A DNA stretch of 64,000 bases, taken from positions 2,852,001-2,916,000 of the forward strand of contig NC_014933.1 in the NCBI RefSeq assembly GCF_000186225.1, written 5' to 3'. Source of the DNA: Bacteroides helcogenes P 36-108 (lineage in GTDB: Bacteria > Bacteroidota > Bacteroidia > Bacteroidales > Bacteroidaceae). Made by a program: the position numbers and the translations under genes. Below the pieces are notes generated by a model, which saw nothing but the letters and a program-made list of their open reading frames with translations, made no database searches and had not been told where the DNA came from. This document shows, piece after piece, positions 44,836-53,593 of this stretch (position 1 is the first letter of the stretch; the number at the start of each line of letters is the position of its first letter).

Positions 44836-47298
44836 TTATTTAAAAACGTATCTTAGTCTAATGCTGAAGTTGCGTCCGGGAAGAGGGCGGTTAAATTCGC
44901 TTATCAATCGGGCGTTGGTGAAGTTATTAAGTCGCCCCATTATGAAATAACGTCCACCGCAGAAGCTTTGCTCAAATCCGGCATTGAATGAGAATGAACG
45001 TGGAATGCGGCGTTGCTGATGCTTACTTTGTTCGAAATCATACAAATATTCTTCTACAAATGCACCATCGGCGAAAAAACGTGTGGTCATTCTTTTTCCT
45101 CCAAACAGGTTTTCTTTATGGAATTCAAGTCCGGCATTTGCCATTAAGTAAGGAATATTTGGTATTCTGCTGCCTTTGGTAGGATTGATAACTGAAGTAT
45201 TTTGCTCATATCTCCTGGTATCGCGCATGTCCTGATATGTTGCGTTGGCAAATCCATAAAGCCAGGATGTAATGTCTGCTTTCACCTCCACCTCTATTCC
45301 CAATGTACGCATTTCGCCAAAATTCTGGTATTGGGATTGCAGAAAGCCTCCAGTAAAACGGATCATATTTTGTAGATACATGTAATACCCACTGACTTCT
45401 ATCTGTAAGTTACTCGGTGATTTTCCCGTTTTATCGAACAATACGCCGAAATTGATGCTTGTATTTCGTTCGGGCTCAAGGTTACCTGCTGGGGCTATTA
45501 CATATCCGTCACCCAAAAGCTCGTTTTCTGCAGGTAGCCGTACATCGTAACCTATTGAAGCCTTTGCCATCAGGTCGGGGGTAATGCGATAGCGTAGAGA
45601 ATTACTTATTCCGAAGTTATTTTTTTGAGTGTCAATGCTTTCAATATGACTGGTCAAAACACTTGCCAACTTCGTCTTCATGGTGTAATAGTAATATTTT
45701 AGGTTAATTGAATTTAGGAATCTGTCGTTTGCTGTACGGTAGTCATAATTAATTCCTGCTACCCAGCTTGTCATATTACTTTTGAAATTGGTGTGGTAGC
45801 CTATCACTTTGTCTTTTAAATCATCTTTAGGGTCACCATGAGCATAATTGAATAATGAGTTGAAATTAATAGAATGATGCTTGTCTATCAGATAGTTTAA
45901 GTTAAGTTTATGAGAGAGTGTATGTTTGCGATTTTTTGAAAGTGAAGCCCATTTTCCAATTTCACCTCCATATTGGGATACAGGCTGATATCGAGAACCA
46001 TCCCAATGTGTTCTGTACGATGCTGTATCGGTAAATTGATAGTCTGTATAAACATAAGCCAATTGCCAGTCAAAATCTAATCCTTCGGTCAGAAAATTTT
46101 CCCGTTCTATTTTGTTGGCGAAGATGAAAGCGTCGGAATGGCTGTGTGCATGCTGAATATTATATTCTATTCCTTGTATTTCTTTATAAGTCCGTAGAAA
46201 GACAGGCTCAAACTCAACCAAATCGAACCACCATTTTCGTGCTTTGAAACTACCTCCAAGTGTTAGTTTTTGGAATTGGTCATGATCTCGTTTTATCATT
46301 AATCCATCTTGGAAAGGAGATTCCATTGTGTAGTTATTATCTGAATAGGTATAAAAACCACCAGCTCCGAATTCATATCCTTGGGGTGCAATATTTCGCT
46401 TGCCGACAAATGAAAGTTTGTGGGTATTATAACTTCCGAAGGTGTAATTGGCATCTAAATATTTGGGAGGATATTCACGGATTACGAGATTGACGGCCCC
46501 TCCTACTGCTGAGCCTCCGAATTTTGCAGGTACAACTCCCTTGTAAATTTCAATACGATCAATCATTTCCACCGGAATGTCATTGATGTCAATGAAGTCA
46601 GAATTATCATTCATTGGATTTCCATCGATAAACAATCCTATTCGTTTTCCTTCTAAGCCCCTCACAGAGATGCGAGAGGCACTCCCTACTCCTCCGGTGG
46701 ATCGTACAGTAACTCCAGCAGTCTTTGCCAATACGTCTTGTACAGTATTTACGGTACCTTGAATTTGTTCCATTTTGATGACGGATACAGGTAATGCTTG
46801 TTCTCTTAGTTGGCGAGCTGCACTTTTAGCAGTTATAACTACTTCTTTCAGAGATTTATCTTCTTCTTTTAACCGAATTACAATCTTCCGGGTCACTCCT
46901 CTATGTAACGTAATCTTTTCCTTCTGTGTGTGATAGCCAATATATGAGATTGTGGCTGTGTAGGAACCATCTTTAAGCTTTGAGAAGGAAAATTCTCCAT
47001 TTTTATCAGCCGCTTCTCCTTTATTGATTTCATCAATATAAACAGTAGCTCCGGTAAGAGGTTCTTCATTAACTGCGTCAATGACGATTCCTGCAATTCT
47101 TCCGGTTTGGGCCATTAATGCCGTATATTGGAATATGCCAGATAATAAAAATATGCAAATGAAAAAGATCTTTAGGATGCGATTGTTTATTAAAGAATCT
47201 TTTCCGAATTTGTTCACAAAAAAGGCCCGACTGTCAAAGCCGGGCCTTACTGAATCACACATATTGCAATTAAGAGATGTGGGTGGATGTACTTTCAT
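44836..47298 (-). CDS. TonB-dependent receptor (XusA-like)
   Basis: An outer-membrane receptor with a regulatory N-domain (RIAGIVIDAVNEEPLTGATV), a plug (VVITAKSAARQL, then VQDVLAKTAGVTVRSTGGVG and ISVRGLEGKRIGLFIDG) and a long barrel ending in FSIRLRYVFK. From ATG 47298 it has 820 residues, but the first 33 residues are coded across a terminator hairpin (47222-47248). The hydrophobic signal begins only at about residue 40 (KIFFICIFLLSGIFQY). A perfect promoter lies 38 bp before ATG 47298, so this ATG is in the message. The leader may act as an attenuator, and the true start may be a non-ATG codon nearer the signal peptide. It is co-transcribed with the DUF4374 lipoprotein. Confidence 0.88.
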   Translation of the reverse strand: MKVHPPTSLNCNMCDSVRPGFDSRAFFVNKFGKDSLINNRILKIFFICIFLLSGIFQYTALMAQTGRIAGIVIDAVNEEPLTGATVYIDEINKGEAADKNGEFSFSKLKDGSYTATISYIGYHTQKEKITLHRGVTRKIVIRLKEEDKSLKEVVITAKSAARQLREQALPVSVIKMEQIQGTVNTVQDVLAKTAGVTVRSTGGVGSASRISVRGLEGKRIGLFIDGNPMNDNSDFIDINDIPVEMIDRIEIYKGVVPAKFGGSAVGGAVNLVIREYPPKYLDANYTFGSYNTHKLSFVGKRNIAPQGYEFGAGGFYTYSDNNYTMESPFQDGLMIKRDHDQFQKLTLGGSFKARKWWFDLVEFEPVFLRTYKEIQGIEYNIQHAHSHSDAFIFANKIERENFLTEGLDFDWQLAYVYTDYQFTDTASYRTHWDGSRYQPVSQYGGEIGKWASLSKNRKHTLSHKLNLNYLIDKHHSINFNSLFNYAHGDPKDDLKDKVIGYHTNFKSNMTSWVAGINYDYRTANDRFLNSINLKYYYYTMKTKLASVLTSHIESIDTQKNNFGISNSLRYRITPDLMAKASIGYDVRLPAENELLGDGYVIAPAGNLEPERNTSINFGVLFDKTGKSPSNLQIEVSGYYMYLQNMIRFTGGFLQSQYQNFGEMRTLGIEVEVKADITSWLYGFANATYQDMRDTRRYEQNTSVINPTKGSRIPNIPYLMANAGLEFHKENLFGGKRMTTRFFADGAFVEEYLYDFEQSKHQQRRIPRSFSFNAGFEQSFCGGRYFIMGRLNNFTNARLISEFNRPLPGRNFSIRLRYVFK
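47222..47248 (-). terminator. Terminator/attenuator in the TonB receptor leader
   Basis: On the minus strand AAGGCCCG pairs with CGGGCCTT around an 11-base loop and is followed by a T6 run, a strong intrinsic terminator. It lies about 90 nt after the promoter and inside the reading frame that continues into the receptor. Confidence 0.8.
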
Positions 47299-47341
47299 TT
47301 TTTCTATATGTATAATGATGATAGATCTATTTAGACTGTCG

Positions 47342-47372
47342 CAAAGTTCAATGTTTTATATCAACCTGTCAA
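47342..47372 (-). promoter_or_regulatory. Promoter of the XusA/B-like operon
   Basis: Minus strand TTG (47370-47372), 20-bp gap and GAACTTTG (47342-47349), about 38 bp from transcription start to ATG 47298. Confidence 0.7.
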
Positions 47373-47487
47373 TACCTAAAAATAGTGATTTTTACACTGT
47401 CTTCTCGTATTTAAGGAAAATATCAACTTATACAGATTGCCCGGAACAATGACGGACGGAGTACCATCGTAAATTACCATAAAAATA

Positions 47488-47526
47488 AAATGCTAATAAG
47501 CTTATAATTAGCTTATTAGCATTTTT
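47488..47526. terminator. Hairpin at the left edge of the mobile region
   Basis: AAATGCTAATAAGC (47488-47501) pairs with GCTTATTAGCATTT (47511-47524); T-rich tails on both strands. It follows the repressor gene stop (47598) and marks the space between chromosome and element; no att site can be identified. Confidence 0.7.
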
Positions 47527-47597
47527 CGTTGTGATTCCGTTGCCACTATTTTTCCTATTGGCCGATAGTCAGTTATATATCTTTTGTTGTCTAAACT

Positions 47598-47953
47598 CTA
47601 TTTTTGCATTAGAATTTGAATAGTTCTCTCTTTTTCCTTTAATAATAATTTAAGGTGCTCTATTTCCTTATCTTTATCGGCAATCATTCCAGCAGTAGCA
47701 TTACCGTATATTGAAGCGGCACTCCCATCACCGTGTACTATTGACTGATTAAACTGACAATCATCGTCAAACCAATAAGAGATGGGTATATTCAATACCT
47801 TGGATATTGCTTCCAATTTAGAGGCATCAATACTCTCTTGAGATTTCCATTTAGTTATGGTAACAGCACTTACTCCCATTTTACCAGCAAAATCCTTTTG
47901 ACGGATTCTTTTTTTTTAAATAGCTCATCTAATTGATTTCCAAAGTGTTTCAT
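47598..47953 (-). pseudogene. Phage-type repressor, frameshifted at an A9 tract
   Basis: From ATG 47953 the frame reads MKHFGNQLDELFKKK and then shifts and stops. After a -1 shift at the nine-A tract (47909-47917) it continues RIRQKDFAGKMGVSAVTITK and runs to the stop at 47598. The joined product is an XRE-type helix-turn-helix protein (FAGKMGVSAVTITKWKSQES) with a C-terminal coiled coil (DKDKEIEHLKLLLKEKERTI). It is divergent from a Cro-like gene, as in phage switches. The break may be a mutation, a sequencing error in the homopolymer, or slippage that makes two products. An ATG at 47879 could give a short protein lacking the first helix. Confidence 0.75.
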
Positions 47954-47972
47954 AATTATAATTAAAATAACA

Positions 47973-48024
47973 GGAAATTAATTATTAAAGTATTTGGAAA
48001 TTAATTTCCTTAGATTTATATTTG
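47973..48024 (+). promoter_or_regulatory. Early promoter with palindromic operators
   Basis: TTTG (47993-47996), 20-bp gap and TATATTTG (48017-48024) form a consensus promoter for the Cro-like gene. The 14-bp perfect palindrome GGAAATTAATTTCC (47996-48009) lies between the two elements. An imperfect copy GGAAATTAATTATT starts 23 bp upstream (47973-47986). They are likely repressor/Cro operators O1 and O2. Confidence 0.75.
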
Positions 48025-48065
48025 CATTATAAATCTATGAATAAATAATCAATATTAAATATATT

Positions 48066-48290
48066 ATGGACGAAAAAAAGAAGAAAAAAACAACTGATGG
48101 CTTGGCATTGCGCACCTATTTACGTACTCTGCCAGTATGTGAAGCTCCCGAAATGGCTAAAAAATTAGCTGAAGAATGCAAAGTACCTATTTATACTTTT
48201 AATAATTGGCGTAGCGGATTGGCTCGAATCCCAGAACTGGCAAAAGATAAGATAGAAGAAATAGCAGGAGTAGTAATTTTTAACAGATAA
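48066..48290 (+). CDS. Small Cro-like DNA-binding protein
   Basis: A 74-residue basic protein (MDEKKKKKTTDGLALRTYLR). A predicted helix-turn-helix occupies residues 30-60 (MAKKLAEECKVPIYTFNNWR), with spacing like YdaS/Cro proteins. It is transcribed away from the broken repressor, with the operators between them, so a Cro role is inferred from position and size. Confidence 0.68.
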   Translation: MDEKKKKKTTDGLALRTYLRTLPVCEAPEMAKKLAEECKVPIYTFNNWRSGLARIPELAKDKIEEIAGVVIFNR

Positions 48291-48389
48291 TTATATTATG
48301 ACATCATTAATCCAATTCCGCCAGACAAACAATGGAGATGCTCTTGGAGCTTCCATTCATGTTTTTGTTGGTTCAAAACTAATAAAAAC

Positions 48390-49073
48390 ATGAATAAAAA
48401 TGATGAATGGTTAGCCATACCGGGCTTTCCCCGATATAAGATAAACAGAAACAACGGGGCTGTTATAAGTACTTGTAGAGGAAAGATACAATATATTTCT
48501 ACGAAAAGAAATGCCGTTACTATGAGTACGGAGGTAGGGCTACGTGTTAGGTCAACACCAGCGCGTGTCCTATATTCCTCCATACATGGGATAAATATAC
48601 GTGATATACCCTCGAAAGCTGTTATCCGAATGAATGAAGCCGGAGAACCGGAACTGATTTCCAGAGAAAGACTTAATAGAGATATTATTGATATTCTTCG
48701 TAGTTCTACCCCTCGTGTGGATGTGTTGCAGGAATACAAAAAGTCTATCGAGTTCATAGAATTAGTGTTGTCATGTTATAAGTCTGGTGACTTTGCACCG
48801 ATAGTCTCCAAAATCCAAAATATGAAAGGATTAGTAACCAATTATGTCAAGAAAAGATTCCTTCTGTCTGATGAGTATTCCTTGGATATGGTTTGGTACG
48901 CTGTTTCCGAATTGGCGTTGGATGATATTGTGAATAAAAAGAGAATGATTCCCATGCTGGAGTACTACTTGAAAGCTATTTCCCGTTCATATGTGGCAAA
49001 AAAAAGGCTATACCTGCGTAGAGAAAAATCTATAGACGATCCGAATGATTATACAATGGATATATACAGATAA
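48390..49073 (+). CDS. NUMOD4-like protein of phage type
   Basis: A 227-residue protein. The N-terminus (EWLAIPGFPRYKINRNNGAV) resembles the NUMOD4 DNA-binding module usually found at the front of HNH homing endonucleases, but no HNH motif follows. The remainder is alpha-helical and basic near the C-terminus (YVAKKRLYLRREKS). It sits between the Cro-like gene and the primase, a usual place for early regulatory or replication proteins. Function not established. Confidence 0.6.
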   Translation: MNKNDEWLAIPGFPRYKINRNNGAVISTCRGKIQYISTKRNAVTMSTEVGLRVRSTPARVLYSSIHGINIRDIPSKAVIRMNEAGEPELISRERLNRDIIDILRSSTPRVDVLQEYKKSIEFIELVLSCYKSGDFAPIVSKIQNMKGLVTNYVKKRFLLSDEYSLDMVWYAVSELALDDIVNKKRMIPMLEYYLKAISRSYVAKKRLYLRREKSIDDPNDYTMDIYR

Positions 49074-49245
49074 TTAATCCAAAACTTATTTCCAAAAGAC
49101 GTAAAAAGGATAAGACCAAGAAAATTCACAGAAAATAACTTTCAAAACGAACTCGATACGTATATATTGTTTCTTGGTAAGATTTAAGTCCTACCTCTTG
49201 AAATCAAAAACAGTGTTATTCGTAGCGGCAATATACAAAAAACTT

Positions 49246-52200
49246 ATGTACTTTACCCAAAATGATATAAAACGAATCAAGGAAGCTTCCAAAGGTAGGC
49301 TCCTTGATGTTATCGGTGACTTCCACGAATTGAGAAAACGTGGGTCTGAATACAAATGTGAATGTCCTAAATGCCATGGACAGGAAAAACTGCATATCTC
49401 TCCAGCCAAACAGATTTTCAAATGTTTCAGTTGTCCGGATATAAAAGGTACAGAACCATTGGACTATCTGCAACGGGCAGAAGATATGCAATTCCTGGAG
49501 GCATGCGATTACTTAGCACGCAAATTCAATGTATTGCTTGACCCCAAGCCGGAGAAAAAAACTCCCAAAGCTGCCAAAATGAAAAAACGAAGCAAGGAGG
49601 CTAAGGGAGAGAATGTCGATACATTCTGTGCCCGCATGCTCGCTGGTAGCGGGCTGACTTATCAGGATGTAACGGCACATATTTTCAAGAAGGGAGATAC
49701 ACAGAGTATTTTTGAGGCGAAGACTTTCCGTCCGGGAACCGTTGACGAATATGGCAATATCGTTGATGGGGACGATGTCATTATTGAATATTACGACTTG
49801 GACGGTATGCCGGTCACTTACATGCGTAAGATACCGGGACGTGGTAAACAGGAATCTAAAGTGTATTATCGTGTTCGCTGGCAGTTTCCGGACGAACACC
49901 GGGACGAAAAAGGAAAGCCATTCAAGTATAAGTCTCCTGCTGGTAGTGGTACGCCTATATACATTCCAGAACGCATGAGACAGATATACAAAAAGAAAGA
50001 ACAATTGTCAAGACTCTACATCCAGGAAGGAGAAAAGAAAGCAGAAAAAGCATGTAAACACGGTATTCCTTCCATAGCTGTCAGCGGAATTCAGAACCTG
50101 GGACAGAAAGGGGCATTGCCGGAAGACCTTGTCAAGATAATCACTGTCTGCGGAGTCAAGGAAGTAGCTTTCATTTTTGATTCCGACTGGAATGATCTTT
50201 CCAGTAATATAAAGTTTAATTCTCCCGTTGATTCACGTCCCCGGAGTTTTTTCTCTGCTGCTCGCAATTTTAAGGAATATATGCGGATGCTGAAGAACCG
50301 TGGCATTATGGTGGACATATTCATTGGTCACATCAATAAAAACAATGAGGGTGACAAAGGATTGGACGACTTGTTAGCCAATAAGTTGGTCGGCCATGAA
50401 GAAGAACTTGCCGAAGATCTGGAGTTTGCATGTAACGAGAAATCCGGAATGGGCAAATATGTGGAAGTATTTAAAATCACCACATGGAATGACCAGAAGC
50501 TGCGAGAATTATGGAACTTGCACAGCCACGAAAAATTTGCCGAACAACATCGCGAAGTTCTGCAAGAGCTTCCGGAATTCATCTTTGGCCGATATGCCTG
50601 GAAATTTGATGAAAATGGGAAACTGGTATCTGCCCTACCCTATGATGAAGACGAAAAGTTTTGGAATGAGGATTATAAAGAGACAAACGGTAATAGGATA
50701 CCGGTATTTGAATACGATTATGTAGCCGCAAAAACCTTTTTTCAAAACCGTGGAATCGGCCGCTATCGCCTGCTCGACACCAAGATGTGGACGTATATCC
50801 ATCTGGACCCGCCAGTAGTCCGGACAATTGACGTGGAGGATGCACGTGATTTCATGTTTGCCTTTGCCGAACAGAATTGCAGCCGTTTCGTCAACAACCA
50901 GCTACTCAAGGGAGGTTCGCAGTATGTCGGTCCGTTCCAGATGTCAAGGCTCGCTTTCATTCAACCGAATTTCATTTCCCCATCCCGTGATGAACAGTAC
51001 TTCTATTTCCGTGACCGATGCTGGCACATTACCCAACACGAAGTAAAAGAGGTCGGATATGAAAGTATCACTCATCAGATCTGGGATGAGCAGCGGAAGG
51101 ATACCGATGCCAAGTATATCGGTCACCCTCTTATCGTCTTCAGGGAGAATGACGGCAAGTATGAGTATGAGCTTTCTCCGGAAGGCAAGAAATGCCACTA
51201 CCTCCAATTCCTGATCAATACCAGTAATTTCACCTGGAGAAAAAAAACGGAAGATATTGAAAAAGGTGAACTATATGAGAATAACCTTCATTTGCTCAGC
51301 AAGATGTGCGCCATCGGATACATGTTGATGGAATGCAAGGACGCGAATGTGACACGTGCCGTAATCGGCATGGACGGCAAGCAGTCGGAAGTTGGTGACA
51401 GTAACGGTCGTAGTGGTAAGTCGCTTGTCGGTGAACTGCTGCGTCAAGTCGTCGATACTGTTTATATATCCGGAAAACGGACAGATATTTTCAATGACAG
51501 TTTTATCTGGAATGACATTAATGAGCAGACACGCCTGGTGTTCATTGATGATGTCATGTTGAATTTCAACTTCGAGTTTCTGTTTCCCAACCTTACTGGG
51601 GACTGGACTGTAAACAAAAAGGGTGGCGCACGCATTACTTATCCTTTTGCCAAGTCGCCCAAAGTATATATCCCTACAAACCATGCTATTCGTGGCACTG
51701 GTTCCAGTTATACTGATCGGCAATGGCTGATAGCCTTCTCTGATTTTTATAACGACCAGCATAAACCCATGGATGATTTCGGAGTATTGTTCTTTTCTGA
51801 ATGGGATTTTACCCAATGGAATCTGACTTGGAATATGTTGGCCAACTGCATACAACTGTATCTGAAATTTGGAGTTGTGCAAGCACCAGGCGAACGCCTG
51901 CAACAACGTAAACTCAGGCAGGAGATTGGCGAAACCATCATATCCTGGGCGGATGAATATTTTAGTAGTGAAGAGCACTGTCATCGTACCCCGCGCAAGG
52001 AAATTTATGACAATTTCCGCAACTATGATCCGCAACAAAGTAAATATATCAGTTCCACTGCCTTCAAGGACAAGATAAAAAAATACTGCGAATGGAAAGG
52101 ATGGATATTCAATCCGCACAAGTATGACGGAAAAAGCGGTTTGCCCCTCTTCTTGGACAAAGATGGGAAACCGGTTATAGATGACAAATCTGGAGGAGTG

Positions 52201-52299
52201 GAATACTTTACCATAGGAAAGACTGCCGGAGAACAGACTACCCAGAGTGACCCGCTTGATTTACCGACAGCTAATCCGGATAATAAGCTTGTATTCTGA
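49246..52299 (+). CDS. Phage-type primase-helicase
   Basis: A 1017-residue replication protein. The N-terminal CHC2-type zinc finger has ligands in CECPKCHG (about residues 38-44) and FKCFSC (60-63). A Toprim-like primase core follows (LYIQEGEKKAEKACKHGIPS, then VAFIFDSDWND with the acidic pair). The C-terminal half is a D5/SF3-type helicase with Walker A SNGRSGKSLVGELL (about residue 720) and Walker B TRLVFIDDVMLNF (about 764). It would open the element's origin and prime synthesis. ATG 49246 is preferred to an in-frame ATG at 49174 because the family begins close to the zinc finger. The stop overlaps the next ATG. Confidence 0.88.
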   Translation: MYFTQNDIKRIKEASKGRLLDVIGDFHELRKRGSEYKCECPKCHGQEKLHISPAKQIFKCFSCPDIKGTEPLDYLQRAEDMQFLEACDYLARKFNVLLDPKPEKKTPKAAKMKKRSKEAKGENVDTFCARMLAGSGLTYQDVTAHIFKKGDTQSIFEAKTFRPGTVDEYGNIVDGDDVIIEYYDLDGMPVTYMRKIPGRGKQESKVYYRVRWQFPDEHRDEKGKPFKYKSPAGSGTPIYIPERMRQIYKKKEQLSRLYIQEGEKKAEKACKHGIPSIAVSGIQNLGQKGALPEDLVKIITVCGVKEVAFIFDSDWNDLSSNIKFNSPVDSRPRSFFSAARNFKEYMRMLKNRGIMVDIFIGHINKNNEGDKGLDDLLANKLVGHEEELAEDLEFACNEKSGMGKYVEVFKITTWNDQKLRELWNLHSHEKFAEQHREVLQELPEFIFGRYAWKFDENGKLVSALPYDEDEKFWNEDYKETNGNRIPVFEYDYVAAKTFFQNRGIGRYRLLDTKMWTYIHLDPPVVRTIDVEDARDFMFAFAEQNCSRFVNNQLLKGGSQYVGPFQMSRLAFIQPNFISPSRDEQYFYFRDRCWHITQHEVKEVGYESITHQIWDEQRKDTDAKYIGHPLIVFRENDGKYEYELSPEGKKCHYLQFLINTSNFTWRKKTEDIEKGELYENNLHLLSKMCAIGYMLMECKDANVTRAVIGMDGKQSEVGDSNGRSGKSLVGELLRQVVDTVYISGKRTDIFNDSFIWNDINEQTRLVFIDDVMLNFNFEFLFPNLTGDWTVNKKGGARITYPFAKSPKVYIPTNHAIRGTGSSYTDRQWLIAFSDFYNDQHKPMDDFGVLFFSEWDFTQWNLTWNMLANCIQLYLKFGVVQAPGERLQQRKLRQEIGETIISWADEYFSSEEHCHRTPRKEIYDNFRNYDPQQSKYISSTAFKDKIKKYCEWKGWIFNPHKYDGKSGLPLFLDKDGKPVIDDKSGGVEYFTIGKTAGEQTTQSDPLDLPTANPDNKLVF

Positions 52300-52619
52300 T
52301 GGGCGAGACACATTCCGATATTATGGCCAGACTTATGCCCCTCTATGAGATGTCACCCGGACGTTTTATGGCATTCTACAATGCGGTGTATCTGATGTGT
52401 ATTGACTTACCGGAAGATTGCCGGTTCCGTATCTCTGACCGTTGCCAGGAAAAAGACCTGGAATTGTTCCGGAATATAGTGAAACTTCTTATTGCAGAGC
52501 AGCCCTACGACAAGTATGCAGGACAGTTGGAATTGTCTGATGACCTGGAATACGTGAGACGGACAACCGGCTTTAAACCCTCTGGAAACCGCTTTTCTCC
52601 GAAGTGGAATAGGAGGTAG
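52299..52619 (+). CDS. Small protein coupled to the primase
   Basis: A 106-residue protein whose ATG overlaps the primase stop (TGATG), implying translational coupling. It is largely helical (MPLYEMSPGRFMAFYNAVYL) with a basic C-terminus (KPSGNRFSPKWNRR). Not recognised; a helicase-loader or replication accessory role is a guess from position. Confidence 0.65.
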   Translation: MGETHSDIMARLMPLYEMSPGRFMAFYNAVYLMCIDLPEDCRFRISDRCQEKDLELFRNIVKLLIAEQPYDKYAGQLELSDDLEYVRRTTGFKPSGNRFSPKWNRR

Positions 52620-52678
52620 AATACACCAATTTATTATGATGTAAAGATACATATTTTCAACAAATTACGCAAGTAATC

Positions 52679-53008
52679 ATGCTAAAAAAAGAGAACAAAA
52701 TATTAGTGGTCGTTTCTCCGGATCCGGCGGAGCGTAATAAACTGTTGAGCCGCCTGGCCGTACGGCTCGGTTTTGCCCTCATACCTTCGGATGCAGCCAA
52801 GATTATATCGGGCGATATCCACAGTACGGACTTGGCAACAGCTTACTTCGTTTTCTGTAGCAACTACAACTTCCGTGGAGCCGTACTTACCAACCAGCGC
52901 CTCTATGAAATGGCTGCACGAGGTTTGTGCATAGCTGTAGGAGTTCGTTCCATTCCCCGTGAATACGAGTTCATCTGCAGGGTATTCTATCCGGAAGATC
53001 TTTTATAG
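52679..53008 (+). CDS. Unknown phage-type protein
   Basis: A 109-residue protein (MLKKENKILVVVSPDPAERN) with an alternating beta-alpha pattern, ending REYEFICRVFYPEDLL. No motif is recognised. It is the last early gene before the GTAC-rich regulatory region. Confidence 0.6.
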   Translation: MLKKENKILVVVSPDPAERNKLLSRLAVRLGFALIPSDAAKIISGDIHSTDLATAYFVFCSNYNFRGAVLTNQRLYEMAARGLCIAVGVRSIPREYEFICRVFYPEDLL

Positions 53009-53090
53009 TTAGAAGTATTTTCATCTCGGTGCTTCTGAGAGAACATAATGCGGAGGTATTTTTGAATAGTACATATTAAGGTTGCCCACC

Positions 53091-53116
53091 TCCAGTGGTA
53101 CGTGAGTACCGCTGGA
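53091..53116 (+). other. GUGA-tetraloop hairpin
   Basis: TCCAGTGGTAC (53091-53101) pairs with GTACCGCTGGA (53106-53116) with one G-U pair and a GTGA loop, a stable GNRA-type tetraloop. No U-run follows, so it is more likely an RNA structure or 3' end protector than a terminator. Confidence 0.55.
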
Positions 53117-53280
53117 ATGCTATTACCCCTTCCCCCTCTCCCCCATCCCGTTGCAATAACAGTTTGGACAAACGTGCATGGGAGGCAAACGCAGCCATTC
53201 CCGGAAAGGGGTATATTATTCTTTTTTTTATTATTCTTTTTAAAAACAGACTTCCTTAAAAATAGAAAAAAAATCGTGCA

Positions 53281-53507
53281 TTCGTACGAAAATACATTTT
53301 TTATCACGTATAAATTTTATATACAGACAATTAAATGCGTACAAAATCTGCACGAATTACGCACGAATTGCGTACAAATTGTACTTTTCCGCAAAAAATA
53401 CCGAAAAGTACGCAAACAGAAAAATCAGTGCGGTTTTGTACGTTTTTTGTACAGATGTAACACATTGATAATAAATATATTGAGAGTGTACATATGTACG
53501 AAAGTAC
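53281..53507. repeat. GTAC-rich palindromic cluster
   Basis: Ten GTAC tetramers lie in 227 bp, several inside palindromes: TTCGTACGAA (53281), GTACAAATTGTAC (53372) and GTACATATGTAC (53488). The stretch is AT-rich, without a supported gene, and ends just before the promoter at 53544. It may bind a regulator of the downstream operon or form a replication origin. Confidence 0.6.
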
Positions 53508-53543
53508 TGACGCACGATTTTTATACTATATTTGTGCAAGGGC

Positions 53544-53574
53544 TTGGTTATGTTTTCTGTTTTTAGTATATTTG
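53544..53574 (+). promoter_or_regulatory. Promoter of the middle/late gene at 53594
   Basis: TTG (53544-53546), 20-bp gap and TATATTTG (53567-53574), 19 bp before the ATG. A second TATATTTG at 53527-53534 lacks a -33 element. Confidence 0.75.
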
Positions 53575-53593
53575 CGTAAAAATCAATACTTTA

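Noticed and set aside
47373..47597. attL site of the mobile element
   Set aside because: No direct repeat or tRNA end could be identified without the right end of the element, so no att site is called.
53102..53566. 154-codon frame in the GTAC-rich region
   Set aside because: Very AT-rich, low-complexity product that crosses the palindromes; no homologue evident.
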